The notes: generated from the letters alone by a model not told the origin. Positions 16,744-26,228 are shown, counted from the stretch's first letter. The stretch is DNA of 64,000 bases from Clostridia bacterium (GCA_017560255.1 JAFYOI010000055.1:124001-188000); one strand, 5' to 3'. Program-made: numbers and translations.

Positions 16744-17544
16744 TTATTTATCTGCGTTAGCAGATTCGCTCTTCTTTTTCGGTTTTTCTATAATGAAGTA
16801 AATTCCATAGAATACACAAATGTAAATCAGGAAAAGCAGCACTACGCTGATCGGATATAAAACAGGGGAGCCTCCAACCCAATTATATACGATGTCGTAT
16901 GGAGTACCATCTCCTCGCATAAGGAACATATAGTTATAGTCAAGTAAAATATTTGCAACGTATGCAGCAACACAGAAACCGAGTAAAACGGTGAATGTAA
17001 TCCAGATATTGCGTTTTTTCATACTTGCTTTACCGCTGATGAAAATATACAAAGCTGTAAATCCTGCAACAGCGTGAATTATACCGGAAGAAACGTTTTC
17101 AATTCCAAACACAGGATAGCAACTATAATTATTGCCCGCTGCATACGTTCCCATCACAGCGCCCAATACACCGAAAATACACACGAAATCCTTTGCAGCA
17201 TCCTTCAAACGGCCTTTCGAAAAAGCCGCCAGTGGAATTGAAATCATCTGTATACTGCATAAAAACAACGGTAAATCATAAAGCCATGCAAACGGATTTT
17301 TTGAACGTAAACAAAGGATAACAAGATAAATCAGTTCCGATACGTCAATTACTATCGCAGAGATTACCAATACTCTGTGGCTTTTCTTATCCGATTCAAG
17401 ATCATTACGGTGTTTCTTTCCAAAAACAAAAGCCAACACGACCATGATAATCATAAGCGACGTTACGAACGCCAGATGCTGCCAGGATAAATAGCCTTCG
17501 GGCTCACGGGTATATCCACCAAAACCACAGAATTCTCTAATCAT
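16744..17544 (-). CDS. YwaF / TIGR02206-type membrane protein
   Basis: Integral membrane protein of 266 residues with about seven hydrophobic segments. The LYDLPLFLCSIQMISIPLA motif and a later histidine segment (SGIIHAVAGFTALYI) match the YwaF/TMEM164 family, whose biochemical role in bacteria is unknown. A Lys/Ser-rich tail (EKPKKKSESANADK) ends it in the cytosol. The ATG at 17542-17544 has GGGGAAG six bases before; an ATG five codons earlier lacks a site. TATAAT within GTGATATAATCAC lies about 40 bases upstream. It is on the same strand as the RT but separated by the structured leader. Confidence 0.82.
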   Translation of the reverse strand: MIREFCGFGGYTREPEGYLSWQHLAFVTSLMIIMVVLAFVFGKKHRNDLESDKKSHRVLVISAIVIDVSELIYLVILCLRSKNPFAWLYDLPLFLCSIQMISIPLAAFSKGRLKDAAKDFVCIFGVLGAVMGTYAAGNNYSCYPVFGIENVSSGIIHAVAGFTALYIFISGKASMKKRNIWITFTVLLGFCVAAYVANILLDYNYMFLMRGDGTPYDIVYNWVGGSPVLYPISVVLLFLIYICVFYGIYFIIEKPKKKSESANADK

Positions 17545-17646
17545 ATAAAACTTCCCCATCTTTTATTCTCGCGTGATTATATCACATAAAAATCAAAAAA
17601 GAAAGAACTTTGTAAAAAAATTAAAAAAAATTAAGATTTACGTTAA

Positions 17647-18375
17647 CTAAATAAAATTTATTGGAATAAATGCACAGGCTACCGCGAAAATGATTGACGG
17701 CAGAAGGTTGGCAACTTTAATCTTTTTACCAAAAACAAGGTTGATACCAACACAAAAAATCAAAATGTTACCAATAACCGAAAGATAAAGTAATGCTGTT
17801 TCCGTCATAATGGGTTTGATAAGTAGCGATAGGGCAGTGACCCCACCTTGCAATACTGCCACGGGAATTGCGGAAAATATTGTTCCTTTGCCAAGTGATG
17901 CAGCCATAACCATAAGTATAATGAAGTCAAGGATTGATTTGGTGACCAATATCGTGTAATCTCCATACAGTCCATCGTTGATAGACCCTACAATAGCCAT
18001 AGCGCCGATACATACTGTAAAAGAAGCGTTGACAAATCCTTCAATGAAATTAACATCTTTCGTGCTGTGCGTTTTCCTTTTAAGCCAAGCGCCGAATTTT
18101 TCAAATCCACCCTCAATATTGATTATTTCACCAATCAATGCGCCAAGTGCAAGACAACCTATGATAAGAAAATCTCCTCCATAAACGATTTTATCGTCAA
18201 CAACAGAGAACATTCCTTTAAATGCACCCGCAGCACCGATAAAGATAACTGAAAGTCCACAGGCTTTGCAAAGCATATCGCGATGTCTGTCGCCTATAAA
18301 ACGACCAAATAACATTCCAAGGAGTCCGCCGACTATAATAGCAGCAACGTTGATAATTGTTCCAAGTCCGTACAT
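17647..18375 (-). CDS. DUF554 family membrane protein
   Basis: Protein of 242 residues with about seven membrane helices, opening MYGLGTIINVAAIIVGGLLGMLFG as in the DUF554 (YdfK-like) family. The QGGVTALSLL and FCVGINLV helices are also conserved. The family is thought to be a transporter of unknown substrate. The ribosome site is weak. It is divergent from the Na/Pi transporter gene. Confidence 0.85.
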   Translation of the reverse strand: MYGLGTIINVAAIIVGGLLGMLFGRFIGDRHRDMLCKACGLSVIFIGAAGAFKGMFSVVDDKIVYGGDFLIIGCLALGALIGEIINIEGGFEKFGAWLKRKTHSTKDVNFIEGFVNASFTVCIGAMAIVGSINDGLYGDYTILVTKSILDFIILMVMAASLGKGTIFSAIPVAVLQGGVTALSLLIKPIMTETALLYLSVIGNILIFCVGINLVFGKKIKVANLLPSIIFAVACAFIPINFI

Positions 18376-18513
18376 TTCCGCTCGTCTTTCTTTATAAAAT
18401 AATATTTGTCAATACTTAATATTGACGCTTAAGAGTATAATTCTTTTGTTTTTTTGTGTCAACACTGTTTTTAGTTCTTTATATAAACGTTTCGACAATT
18501 TTTTAAAATGTGC

Positions 18514-18541
18514 TTGTTATAATCTCAAAGTATGTTATAAT
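18514..18541 (+). promoter_or_regulatory. Promoter for the Na/Pi cotransporter gene
   Basis: TTGTTA, 16 bases, TATAAT preceded by TG at the extended -10 position. A second TATAAT lies 18 bases upstream at 18518-18523. Confidence 0.55.
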
Positions 18542-18582
18542 TTGTAAAATGGAGTTTATATACGGAAAGGCTATGATAAAGT

Positions 18583-20340
18583 ATGATGATTGCAAATACG
18601 TTGGCTTTATTGGGCGGGCTTGCCTTTTTCCTTTTTGGTATGTCGCTTTTGGGCGAAGGATTAAAGCGTGTCGCCGGCAGTAAAATGGAAATTATTCTTG
18701 GAAAACTTACATCAACAACTTTTAAAGGTGTTTTGTTGGGGACGTTGGTAACCGCAGTTATTCAGTCATCTTCTGCAACTACGGTTATGGTTGTTGGATT
18801 TGTTAATTCCGGTATTATGCAACTGACTAACGCCGTCGGTATAATTATGGGTGCTAATATCGGTACAACTGCAACGGGTTGGATTTTGGTGCTTGCAGGT
18901 GTAGAAGGCAATGGCGCATTTTCCTCAGCGACGGTTTTTGCCCTCGTAGCATTCATTGGTATTATACTTTATTTTTTCTGTAAAAAACAAACAGCAAAAA
19001 ATATTGGTATGATTCTTTTGGCTCTTTCCGTGCTTATGAGTGGTATGCAGACTATGAGAGGCTCTATGGAGTCGTTAAAATCAAGCCCTTTATTTTTGGA
19101 CTTCATCTCCGCTGTATCCAATCCGTTTGTTGCATTATTAGTAGGTATCATCGTTACAGCAATTATTCAGAGTTGTTCTGCGTCAATAGGTATTCTTCAG
19201 GCTTTAGCAGTCACAAGTGTTATAGGCTATGATGTAGCAGTACCCATGGTTGTTGGTATGTGCATTGGTGCTTGCACTCCTGTTCTGATTTCTGCAATCG
19301 GCGCTAACACAAATGGTAAGCGCTCCGCTTTTATATATTTAATTTTTAATCTCTTTGGCGCGATTCTCCTGCTTATTCCGTTCTACATCGTTCATGCGTT
19401 TGTTCATTTTGAATTTATGGACATGCTGGCAGAAAGCCATGGCATAGCAGTAATCAACACAATATTCAACCTGTTTGCAACAATTTTGCTTATGCCGTTT
19501 TCTAAGATACTTGTAAGGGTTGTAAGTCTGTTTATAAAGGATAAGGCTGATTATGAAGAGGAGTATGAAGAAAACCTTCTTGACGACCGTTTGCTCGATT
19601 ACCCATCCGTTGCTCTTGAACAATGCGGCAAAACAATGGGGCAAATGTCGGGTGCATCATTTAAAAATATACGCAACTCAATAGAATTAATAAGTGGATT
19701 TAATCAAGATAAATATAATAAAATAATGTCTCGTGAGGAAAAAATAGATCGTTTTGAAGATCGACTCGGTTCTTATCTTGTCAGACTTCATACAAGACAA
19801 TTAAACGATTCCGAAACCAGTCTTTCTGCAAGATTTTTAAGTTATCTCACAAACGTTGAACGTCTTTCCGACCATTCCGTAAATATTGCCGAATTAGCGC
19901 TTGAACTTCATAATAAAAAGATTAGTTTCTCCTCCAAAGCCGTAAACGATCTTAATGTTTGCCTTGATGCAATTATAGAAATCTGCGAGTTAACGCAAAA
20001 CGCAATGGAAAATATGGATTATATGCTGGCGGGAAAAGTTAAACCCTTGGAAGAAATTGTCAACGTTATGTCAAAAGAAATAAAATCCGGTCACGTTCAG
20101 CGTGTGCAAAACGGTCAATGCACTTTGGAATTAGGCTTTATTTTCAATGATTTACTGAATAATTTTGAAAGAATAGCGGCCCACTGTTCCAATATTGCAA
20201 TTACACTTCTTGAATCACAGGATTCTCACCTTAAAGAACACGACTATGTTGGCACTCTTGACAGAACAAATCAGAATACATATGAACTACAATTTCAATT
20301 CTATAAAAACAAATATCTTGATAACGTCAGAATAAACTAA
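18583..20340 (+). CDS. Na+/phosphate cotransporter family protein with PhoU-like tail
   Basis: Protein of 585 residues. The N-terminal half (to about residue 310) has the two inverted Na/Pi-cotransporter repeats, each with the QSSSATT or QSCSASIG signature, in eight or more membrane segments. The C-terminal 230 residues form a soluble all-helical PhoU-like domain (FLSYLTNVERLSDHSVNIAE). It resembles the YjbB/NptA family of sodium-driven phosphate carriers, in which the PhoU part is regulatory. Import or export direction is not certain. GGAAAGG lies 12 bases before the start, which is rather far. Confidence 0.9.
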   Translation: MMIANTLALLGGLAFFLFGMSLLGEGLKRVAGSKMEIILGKLTSTTFKGVLLGTLVTAVIQSSSATTVMVVGFVNSGIMQLTNAVGIIMGANIGTTATGWILVLAGVEGNGAFSSATVFALVAFIGIILYFFCKKQTAKNIGMILLALSVLMSGMQTMRGSMESLKSSPLFLDFISAVSNPFVALLVGIIVTAIIQSCSASIGILQALAVTSVIGYDVAVPMVVGMCIGACTPVLISAIGANTNGKRSAFIYLIFNLFGAILLLIPFYIVHAFVHFEFMDMLAESHGIAVINTIFNLFATILLMPFSKILVRVVSLFIKDKADYEEEYEENLLDDRLLDYPSVALEQCGKTMGQMSGASFKNIRNSIELISGFNQDKYNKIMSREEKIDRFEDRLGSYLVRLHTRQLNDSETSLSARFLSYLTNVERLSDHSVNIAELALELHNKKISFSSKAVNDLNVCLDAIIEICELTQNAMENMDYMLAGKVKPLEEIVNVMSKEIKSGHVQRVQNGQCTLELGFIFNDLLNNFERIAAHCSNIAITLLESQDSHLKEHDYVGTLDRTNQNTYELQFQFYKNKYLDNVRIN

Positions 20341-20345
20341 AATTA

Positions 20346-20378
20346 TCCCCGTTGCATTGAGCAGCGGGGACTTTTTTT
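20346..20378 (+). terminator. Terminator after the Na/Pi cotransporter gene
   Basis: TCCCCGTTGC, loop ATTGA, GCAGCGGGGA followed by C and seven T. It overlaps the stop of the convergent gene. Confidence 0.9.
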
Positions 20379-21186
20379 AGATGTTGTTTAATTTAAAAAG
20401 GTATTCTTCCGCAAACTGTGCGAATACGGTCTTGTCACCATTTTCTTTTACGTACGTTAATCTGGAAACGGCCTCTTCTTTATCGTTAAGATTAAATGCA
20501 GCAAGACCTTTTAAATAGTTAACGTAACATTCGGTTGCTTTTGAGTTATTCCATACCTCAATATTACTAAATGCAGAAATTTGCTCTTTATCTTCGTTGG
20601 ATATTGCAACCAGCAAATTCATTGTTTTAAGAATTTTATCATAAACATTTCTAACTTTCTGATTAATTTTATTGGTACTGTTAAGAGTGTTTTCATACTG
20701 TGTTACAGTTGCTTTCAAAGAATCAAAATCACCAAGGAAGAATTCGCAACGAGCCTTATTGAAAAGACCCATAGTAATCATCGGAGGCTTATCACTTGAA
20801 ACCATTTTAATGGAATATTCAAGAGATGACTTAAAATTTCCCATATATAAAAAATCGGTTGAATAAATATGATCTTTATTCTTTTGATTATTAAGAATAT
20901 CGTTAAGTATCAGATGCTTTTCCGGATTACACTCAATTTCCATAGAAGCAACCAAAGGAATTGACACAAGTCCATAAGCAATAATTTCGATAATAAGAAT
21001 TGCAACGATGATTATTACCATATAAACCGGTGGTATTCCTTTATAATCAACAATTGGATTGTCTTCCGAACCAATGTAGATAGGAGAACATAAGGTAATT
21101 GCTATCAGTACAGCAACAATTGTCAGTATTACAACAGTTTTTCTTTTACGCTTGATACTTTTTATTAATGCATCATATTCATTCAT
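20377..21186 (-). CDS. Unknown membrane protein with TPR-like C-terminal part
   Basis: Protein of 269 residues, not assignable to a named family. Two membrane helices (about residues 16-35 and 52-80) form the N-terminus. The remaining 180 residues are helical, with paired helices (FNKARCEFFLGDFDSLKATV, YLKGLAAFNLNDKEEAVSRL) that look like degenerate tetratricopeptide repeats and may be a protein-binding surface in the cytosol. The ATG at 21184-21186 is used because AGAGGTG is six bases upstream; a GTG three codons earlier overlaps that site. Confidence 0.75.
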   Translation of the reverse strand: MNEYDALIKSIKRKRKTVVILTIVAVLIAITLCSPIYIGSEDNPIVDYKGIPPVYMVIIIVAILIIEIIAYGLVSIPLVASMEIECNPEKHLILNDILNNQKNKDHIYSTDFLYMGNFKSSLEYSIKMVSSDKPPMITMGLFNKARCEFFLGDFDSLKATVTQYENTLNSTNKINQKVRNVYDKILKTMNLLVAISNEDKEQISAFSNIEVWNNSKATECYVNYLKGLAAFNLNDKEEAVSRLTYVKENGDKTVFAQFAEEYLFKLNNI

Positions 21187-21244
21187 ACATTTCACCTCTT
21201 GTTATAATTATACAGTGCAAAAAATAAAATACAAGTGAAAAATA

Positions 21245-21279
21245 AAAATGCAGTCAACATTTGTTGGCTGCATTTTTTT
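21245..21279. terminator. Bidirectional terminator below the azoreductase-like gene
   Basis: A stem of about 14 pairs (AAAATGCAG...CTGCATTTT with a G-T pair and CAAC/GTTG inside) has a short loop and T-runs on both strands. It would end the minus-strand flavoprotein transcript. Confidence 0.85.
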
Positions 21280-21337
21280 GGCATATCGCACCGAAAAAGA
21301 TATCGGTTTTTATAAATAAAAACCTTCTTATCAATAC

Positions 21338-21889
21338 TCACTCAACTACTGATATATCCGCTTTAATCAGCACGTCTTCCACAGCAATCATATTCACATC
21401 AAGGTTCATTGCTCTATACGCTTTTGTTTGGCTTATACCGTAAAAGTTTTTAGCAAGCGCTTTAATGTATTCATAACCGAAATCTGCAAATATCGGTCCG
21501 CCTGAGGTTGTAACGTAGGTCAGGCTTTTTGCCTTGCAAAGCCCGCAAGGTCTGCCGTTAATATATTCAAATGTGATTCCCGAAACCGTAATCTGCTCTA
21601 TATATGTTTTTAAAATTGCGGGGAACGAAAGATCCCAAAACGGAGCGGCTATAACGATCTCGTCAGCTTGCGCAAATTGATTTGCATAACAAAACATAGT
21701 ATCGTTCATATCTTCATCGCTTATCAATTTTTCGCGTTTTTCAAGAAGTTCGCGATTCAAGGGTAATATATCTTCCTGATTTAGATTTACCTCTATGACC
21801 TCACCCGACATATTGCTTAAAATATTTTTTGCCAGCACGAGTGTTCTTGAATTTTCACGCACACAGGCATTGATAAATAGAATCGACAT
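21338..21889 (-). CDS. Flavodoxin-fold NAD(P)H-dependent oxidoreductase (azoreductase-like)
   Basis: Protein of 183 residues with a flavodoxin-like fold of the NAD(P)H quinone/azoreductase family: ILFINACVRENSRT forms the FMN phosphate loop, IVIAAPFWDLSFPAILKTYIEQ is the conserved flavin-side segment, and TYVTTSGGPIF is the second flavin-binding loop. It should reduce quinones or azo compounds with FMN in the cytosol. The real substrate is unknown. GGAGATA precedes the ATG. Confidence 0.85.
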   Translation of the reverse strand: MSILFINACVRENSRTLVLAKNILSNMSGEVIEVNLNQEDILPLNRELLEKREKLISDEDMNDTMFCYANQFAQADEIVIAAPFWDLSFPAILKTYIEQITVSGITFEYINGRPCGLCKAKSLTYVTTSGGPIFADFGYEYIKALAKNFYGISQTKAYRAMNLDVNMIAVEDVLIKADISVVE

Positions 21890-21963
21890 AAATATATCTC
21901 CTTTTTATAAAACTTTTCGATGCAGGGTTTTTGCGTTGCAAGCTTATTTAGATATCGGCACTA

Positions 21964-22059
21964 TCATTCATCAACTCGTTTTACTTTTTCCCCTTTATCA
22001 TTAACATACCAATCATCAATAATTGTTTGAAATCCGCCTGCAAACGTCCAGCGTTTCAT
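21964..22059 (-). CDS. Small open reading frame, possible 31-residue protein
   Basis: Reads MKRWTFAGGFQTIIDDWYV, then a Lys/Asp/Glu-rich end, and stops with TGA. The composition looks protein-like rather than random, and the end is highly charged. No ribosome site precedes the ATG; instead a TATAAT ends 11 bases before it with TTACAG 16 bases further up, so a nearly leaderless transcript is conceivable. It could also be the remnant of a longer gene. The rest of the 626-base stretch holds a terminator, tRNA and promoter. Confidence 0.35.
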   Translation of the reverse strand: MKRWTFAGGFQTIIDDWYVNDKGEKVKRVDE

Positions 22060-22179
22060 TTTACTTTTTTATTATATAAAATTTTAGTGCATCTGTAATA
22101 TGTTTTAGTTCAAGTCCTCCCCGAACGATAAAAGGCGGATAGGATATCTATGAAATCCAATTGCTCAGAATAGTAAGAA

Positions 22180-22212
22180 AAAAGTCCGAAACCGTTATGG
22201 TTTCGGACTTTT
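22180..22212. terminator. Terminator after the initiator tRNA gene
   Basis: Perfect 14-base arms (AAAAGTCCGAAACC and complement) with loop GTTAT and T-runs on both sides. It lies 32 bases beyond the 3' end of the minus-strand tRNA. Confidence 0.9.
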
Positions 22213-22243
22213 CTGCTCCGATATATAAATCGGTTTGCATTGT

Positions 22244-22319
<76 letters not shown>

Positions 22320-22338
22320 ATATTTAACTGACTGTGCT

Positions 22339-22367
22339 ATTATATACTATGCTTTCATAAAAATCAA
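22339..22367 (-). promoter_or_regulatory. Promoter of the initiator tRNA gene
   Basis: TTGATT, a 17-base spacer and a perfect TATAAT on the minus strand, 20 bases before the mature tRNA 5' end. Confidence 0.85.
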
Positions 22368-22515
22368 GTGTTTTTTTACCCGATATTAAATTTTTTTAAA
22401 AAGATACAAATTAAAATAAAAATTAGAATAAAAAAATATATAAATGTTGTAGAAACATATCAAAATATGTGCTACTATAATATAAGAAATAATTTTGATT
22501 GGGGGATTACTTGTT

Positions 22516-22920
22516 ATGGAAAATAAAGAATACATCTGGAAAGCAAGAAAACGTACAATTTTCGGACTGCCTTTAAGTTTTACTGTATACAAACTTACGG
22601 AAGAAAAACTTTTCATTGAAACAGGATTCCTTTCAAAGAAAGAGGAAGAAATTCGTTTGTATCGCATACTTGACCTTACTTTGCACCGTCCGCTTGGTCA
22701 GCGTATTTTCGGTGTTGGTACAATTCATTGTTGCACGGCCGATAAATCAACTCCCGAATTTGAGATTATTAAAATCAAGAATGCGAAGAAAGTTAAAGAA
22801 CTTTTGTCCGAGTGTGTTGAAGAAGAGCGCATGAAAAAACGTATACGCGGTCGTGAAACTTTCAGCGATGAAATCCACGATGACGAGCACGATAATGATG
22901 GAGATATCGAAGAAAATTAA
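22516..22920 (+). CDS. Bacterial PH-domain protein
   Basis: Protein of 134 residues. A bacterial pleckstrin-homology-like domain of the YdbS/bPH2 type covers about residues 5-95: KRTIFGLPLSFTVYKLTEEKL, ETGFLSKKEEEIRLYRI, LGQRIFGVGTI. No membrane segment is present, unlike many family members. The end is very acidic (DDEHDNDGDIEEN). Function is unknown. The ATG at 22516 follows GGGGGA; seven upstream in-frame codons have no site. Confidence 0.8.
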   Translation: MENKEYIWKARKRTIFGLPLSFTVYKLTEEKLFIETGFLSKKEEEIRLYRILDLTLHRPLGQRIFGVGTIHCCTADKSTPEFEIIKIKNAKKVKELLSECVEEERMKKRIRGRETFSDEIHDDEHDNDGDIEEN

Positions 22921-22930
22921 TTTTACCACT

Positions 22931-22960
22931 AAAAAGCAAGTCATCCGGCTTGCTTTTTTA
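22931..22960 (+). terminator. Terminator after the PH-domain gene
   Basis: AAAAAGCAAG, loop TCATCCGG, CTTGCTTTTT with additional T. Confidence 0.88.
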
Positions 22961-22969
22961 CTATTTTGA

Positions 22970-22998
22970 TTGACGAAACGAACTACAACTGATAAAAT
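22970..22998 (+). promoter_or_regulatory. Promoter for ispD-ispF
   Basis: TTGACG, 17 bases, TAAAAT, 27 bases before the ispD start. Confidence 0.65.
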
Positions 22999-23025
22999 AG
23001 GTTATATTGAAAGAGAGGGATTGTA

Positions 23026-23715
23026 ATGTCTTATAAGCCTTTTATTACGGCAATAATAGCCGCCGCAGGCACTTCATCCAGAATGCAAGGCATCAATAAA
23101 CTGATGTTCAAATTTGATGATATGGAAGTTATTGCTCACACAATTTCAAAATTCAATAACAATGATAATATAACCGAAATTATAATTTCAACCCAAGAAA
23201 ACAGCGTTGAAGAAATTAGAGGTATAGTTGAGAAGTATGGTTTTTCAAAGGTCAAAGCTGTTATTGCGGGAGGAGATACACGCGCCCAATCAATAAAAAA
23301 CGCGCTTACTGCCGCAACGGATAAAACGGATTATTTTGCAATACATGACGGTGCACGTCCGCTTACAACCAAAAGTGTTATTAACAAAACAATCTCAGCC
23401 GCAATAGAACATCGTGCGGCAGTTGCGGGAGTTAAGGTAAAAGATACTATTAAAATCGTTAACAACGGATTTATAGATTCCACTCCCGAGCGCAGCACTT
23501 TGTGGGCGGTACATACCCCTCAGATTTTTGAAAGACAACTGTATATAGATGCCGTTAACAATGCTGAAAATTATCAGAAAGAAATAACAGATGACAGTAT
23601 GCTTGTTGAAATGCTCGGTGTAAAGGTGTTTATGGTAGAAGATGAATACGCAAATATAAAAATAACAACTCCCGACGATTTAAAAATCGTTGAGCAGTTA
23701 AAAGGGGATAATTAA
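23026..23715 (+). CDS. ispD: 2-C-methyl-D-erythritol 4-phosphate cytidylyltransferase
   Basis: Protein of 229 residues with the nucleotide-binding start [19 protein letters not shown] (Gly-rich loop with Arg and Lys), the IHDGARPLT motif that binds cytidine and metal, and the ATDKTDYF and WAVHTPQIF motifs. It forms CDP-methylerythritol in the MEP isoprenoid pathway in the cytosol. GAGAGGGA precedes the ATG. The next gene, ispF, starts one base after its stop, and these two enzymes act in the same pathway. Confidence 0.95.
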   Translation: MSYKPFITAIIAAAGTSSRMQGINKLMFKFDDMEVIAHTISKFNNNDNITEIIISTQENSVEEIRGIVEKYGFSKVKAVIAGGDTRAQSIKNALTAATDKTDYFAIHDGARPLTTKSVINKTISAAIEHRAAVAGVKVKDTIKIVNNGFIDSTPERSTLWAVHTPQIFERQLYIDAVNNAENYQKEITDDSMLVEMLGVKVFMVEDEYANIKITTPDDLKIVEQLKGDN

Positions 23716-23716
23716 T

Positions 23717-24193
23717 ATGTTCAGAATAGGAAGCGGATACGACGTACACAAATTAACCGAAAATCGCAAACTCATCATTGGTGGAGTAGATATACCGTAT
23801 GAAAAAGGTTTACTCGGACATTCTGATGCGGATGTACTCGTCCATGCAATAGCAGATGCGATTTTGGGCGCCGCCGCTATGGGCGATATAGGGCTTCATT
23901 ATCCTGACACCAACAATGAATTCAAGGATATGGACAGCCTTGTAATGCTCGGTGAAATTGTGGATATGATAAATGAAAAAGGATTTGAACTCTGCAATCT
24001 TGATGCAACAATAATTGCACAAAGACCCAAAATGAGACCGTATATTGACCAGATGAGAGAAAACATCGCACGAGTTTGCAAAATTGACGTAAGTTGTGTC
24101 AACGTAAAGGCGACAACGGAGGAAGGGCTTGGCTTTACGGGTAGCGGAGATGGTATTGCCTCTAATTGCATCTGTTTATTGGAAACACGATGA
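23717..24193 (+). CDS. ispF: 2-C-methyl-D-erythritol 2,4-cyclodiphosphate synthase
   Basis: Protein of 158 residues of normal length. SGYDVHKL near residue 6 and [18 protein letters not shown] near 35 carry the Asp and His metal ligands; [12 protein letters not shown] near the end is the signature that binds cytidine. It cyclises CDP-methylerythritol 2-phosphate as a trimer. AAAGGGG before the start lies inside ispD. Confidence 0.96.
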   Translation: MFRIGSGYDVHKLTENRKLIIGGVDIPYEKGLLGHSDADVLVHAIADAILGAAAMGDIGLHYPDTNNEFKDMDSLVMLGEIVDMINEKGFELCNLDATIIAQRPKMRPYIDQMRENIARVCKIDVSCVNVKATTEEGLGFTGSGDGIASNCICLLETR

Positions 24194-24244
24194 CGTCATT
24201 GGCGTAAGATATAATAAATCACTCTGTATTTTGGAGGAATTGTT

Positions 24245-25123
24245 TTGAATACAGACAATCCGAAGATTATAGTAAAAATCTCAATAATTTCAATAATCGT
24301 AAACATAATACTCACAGTATTCAAACTGTTTGTGGGTATATTTTCAAATTCAGGAGCAATGGTTTCCGATGCTGTACATTCGGCATCGGACGTGTTTAGT
24401 ACGATAATAGTCATAATCGGCGCAAAAATGGCGCAAAAAGATTCTGATAAAGAACATCCATACGGTCACGAACGTATGGAGTGTGTGGCGGCAATTATAT
24501 TGTCGGCAATACTTTTCTTTACAGGAATTATGATAGGGTACTCCGGTTTTATGAAAATTATAAGCGGGGATTACGGCTCGCTTGTAATACCCGGCGTATT
24601 ATCATTAATAGCCGCTGTTATTTCAATCGTATGCAAAGAGGTAATGTACCAAATTACAATGAAGATTGCCAAAAGAATCAATTCGAGCGCATTGAAAGCA
24701 GATGCATGGCATCACCGCTCAGATGCACTTTCTTCAATCGGCAGTTTCATCGGCATATTTGCCGCAAGAAAAGGATTTCCGATTTTTGACTCTATTGCAA
24801 GCGTAGTTATATGCCTTTTCATTCTGAAAGCAGCGGTCGATATTTTTCGCGATGCAATATCAAAAATGACCGACCAATCCTGCAACGAAGAAACAATAAA
24901 AAAAATGAGCGAAGAAATCTCCGCTCAAAATGGTGTATTAAGAATAGATCAGATAAAAACACGTCTTTTCGGTGACAAAATTTACGTTGATATAGAAATC
25001 GCGACCGATGGCAATTTAACTTTGTTTGAAAGCCATGAAATCGCACAAAACGTTCACGATGCGATTGAAGCAAAATTTACAAACGTCAAGCACTGTATGG
25101 TTCACGTAAATCCTTTTGAATAA
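24245..25123 (+). CDS. Cation diffusion facilitator transporter
   Basis: Protein of 292 residues with six membrane helices. Helix II has SDAVHSASDVFS and helix V has ADAWHHRSDALSS, both carrying the HxxxD-type metal site (here Asp/His sets) of CDF exporters. The C-terminal 85 residues form the cytosolic ferredoxin-like domain with VDIEIATDG and VKHCMVHVNPF. Zn, Mn or Fe export by proton antiport is likely; the metal is not determinable. It starts at TTG (24245) with GGAGGA seven bases before. It follows ispF by 51 bases that include a TGACGTCA palindrome. Confidence 0.9.
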   Translation: MNTDNPKIIVKISIISIIVNIILTVFKLFVGIFSNSGAMVSDAVHSASDVFSTIIVIIGAKMAQKDSDKEHPYGHERMECVAAIILSAILFFTGIMIGYSGFMKIISGDYGSLVIPGVLSLIAAVISIVCKEVMYQITMKIAKRINSSALKADAWHHRSDALSSIGSFIGIFAARKGFPIFDSIASVVICLFILKAAVDIFRDAISKMTDQSCNEETIKKMSEEISAQNGVLRIDQIKTRLFGDKIYVDIEIATDGNLTLFESHEIAQNVHDAIEAKFTNVKHCMVHVNPFE

Positions 25124-25128
25124 TTTAA

Positions 25129-26148
25129 CTAAATACCTTTGACGAACATTCTGAAACGCGGCAACATACCGATTTTATCGGGTACATGCGGCGGCATTTG
25201 AAGAATATCGTGGCCAGGAAATTGGTTCCCTTCAATAAGTTGGGGGCCATTTTTTGTTACGGAAATATCCCATCCGACGTAGCCAAGTTGCGGTATAACT
25301 TTTGCCGCTTCCAAGCACATTTCAACGGATTCTTTCCAGTAGGGGAGTTGATAACCCGCTATTTTACAATTTGTCATCGGGTGAAAATCATAGTAATTAC
25401 TGTCTTTGTCAAACGCGGGATATTGAATAATACCAGTTTCAATATCAACCGGTGCAGCCATGCCGCCCGCATTAATATTATCTACAAATCTGCCGCCGTT
25501 ACCGATTCTTATGAACGCATAGATAATATTTGACACACCGTTGATACATACTGTTACAATACGATAGGTGTTTACAGAATAGGGATAGATTGCGGAAATA
25601 TCGTCGTGCTGGATTATACACTCTTCAATAAGGTCTACTGATGATTTTTTTAGATAATCAAACATATCATCAATACTCTCGAAATCATTTTTATTAAGTT
25701 TTTCTATACCTGTTCCACAAGCAGCGCGTGCAGGCTTTGAAATAATAGTTTCGTGTTTCTCCATAAACGCTTTAAACTGTTCTGAATCCGCAGTTTTAAG
25801 GTCAAGCCAATCACGTACTATGAACTTTGAAAAAACTGTATTAAACTCAATTTTATCGTCAACATAGTGATAATATTCACTATTATTGAGCATGTTTACA
25901 AGGCGATTATTAATACCGCGCGTGACGTAAGTTGAACGTTGCGCTTTATTTAGATTATAAAATTCGCAAAGCATATAATCCATATATCCCGCGCCATACC
26001 TGAAACCGCAAACGATCATATCAAAAAATAAATAAACTCGGCTTTTGCCTGTTTTCTTATGAATTTTCTTTACGGTAGCAAGCATATTTTTATAATCCAT
26101 TTTAAAAATTCTCTTGATTGTGTATATTAACTTACTGATAGTACTCAT
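25129..26148 (-). CDS. Sugar-transfer-associated ATP-grasp protein
   Basis: Protein of 339 residues resembling the ATP-grasp family linked to capsule and polysaccharide loci: IISKPARAACGTGIEKL is the nucleotide-binding strand-loop, SVDLIEECI is a central strand, and GYVGWDISVTKNGPQLIEGNQFPG is the metal-binding C-terminal motif. It should join a carboxylate and an amine using ATP; the substrates are unknown. The ATG at 26148 follows AGGAG directly, a very short spacing, so a start at 26100 (MDYKNML) is possible. Confidence 0.78.
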   Translation of the reverse strand: MSTISKLIYTIKRIFKMDYKNMLATVKKIHKKTGKSRVYLFFDMIVCGFRYGAGYMDYMLCEFYNLNKAQRSTYVTRGINNRLVNMLNNSEYYHYVDDKIEFNTVFSKFIVRDWLDLKTADSEQFKAFMEKHETIISKPARAACGTGIEKLNKNDFESIDDMFDYLKKSSVDLIEECIIQHDDISAIYPYSVNTYRIVTVCINGVSNIIYAFIRIGNGGRFVDNINAGGMAAPVDIETGIIQYPAFDKDSNYYDFHPMTNCKIAGYQLPYWKESVEMCLEAAKVIPQLGYVGWDISVTKNGPQLIEGNQFPGHDILQMPPHVPDKIGMLPRFRMFVKGI

Positions 26149-26162
26149 CTCCTAACTATGTT

Positions 26163-26191
26163 ATCATACAACAAAAGAATAAAAAATTCAA
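26163..26191 (-). promoter_or_regulatory. Promoter for the ATP-grasp gene
   Basis: On the minus strand TTGAAT, 17 bases, TATGAT, 15 bases before the ATG. Confidence 0.55.
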
Positions 26192-26199
26192 CAGAACTC

Positions 26200-26228
26200 T
26201 TTAAAAACAATATATAATGTGGTACAAT
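26200..26228 (+). promoter_or_regulatory. Possible promoter for murT
   Basis: TTTAAA, 17 bases, TACAAT, 41 bases before the murT start and divergent from the promoter at 26163. Confidence 0.45.

Noticed and set aside
24188-24200. TGACGTCA palindrome as a regulatory site
   Set aside because: A single short palindrome at the end of ispF without promoter context; could be chance.
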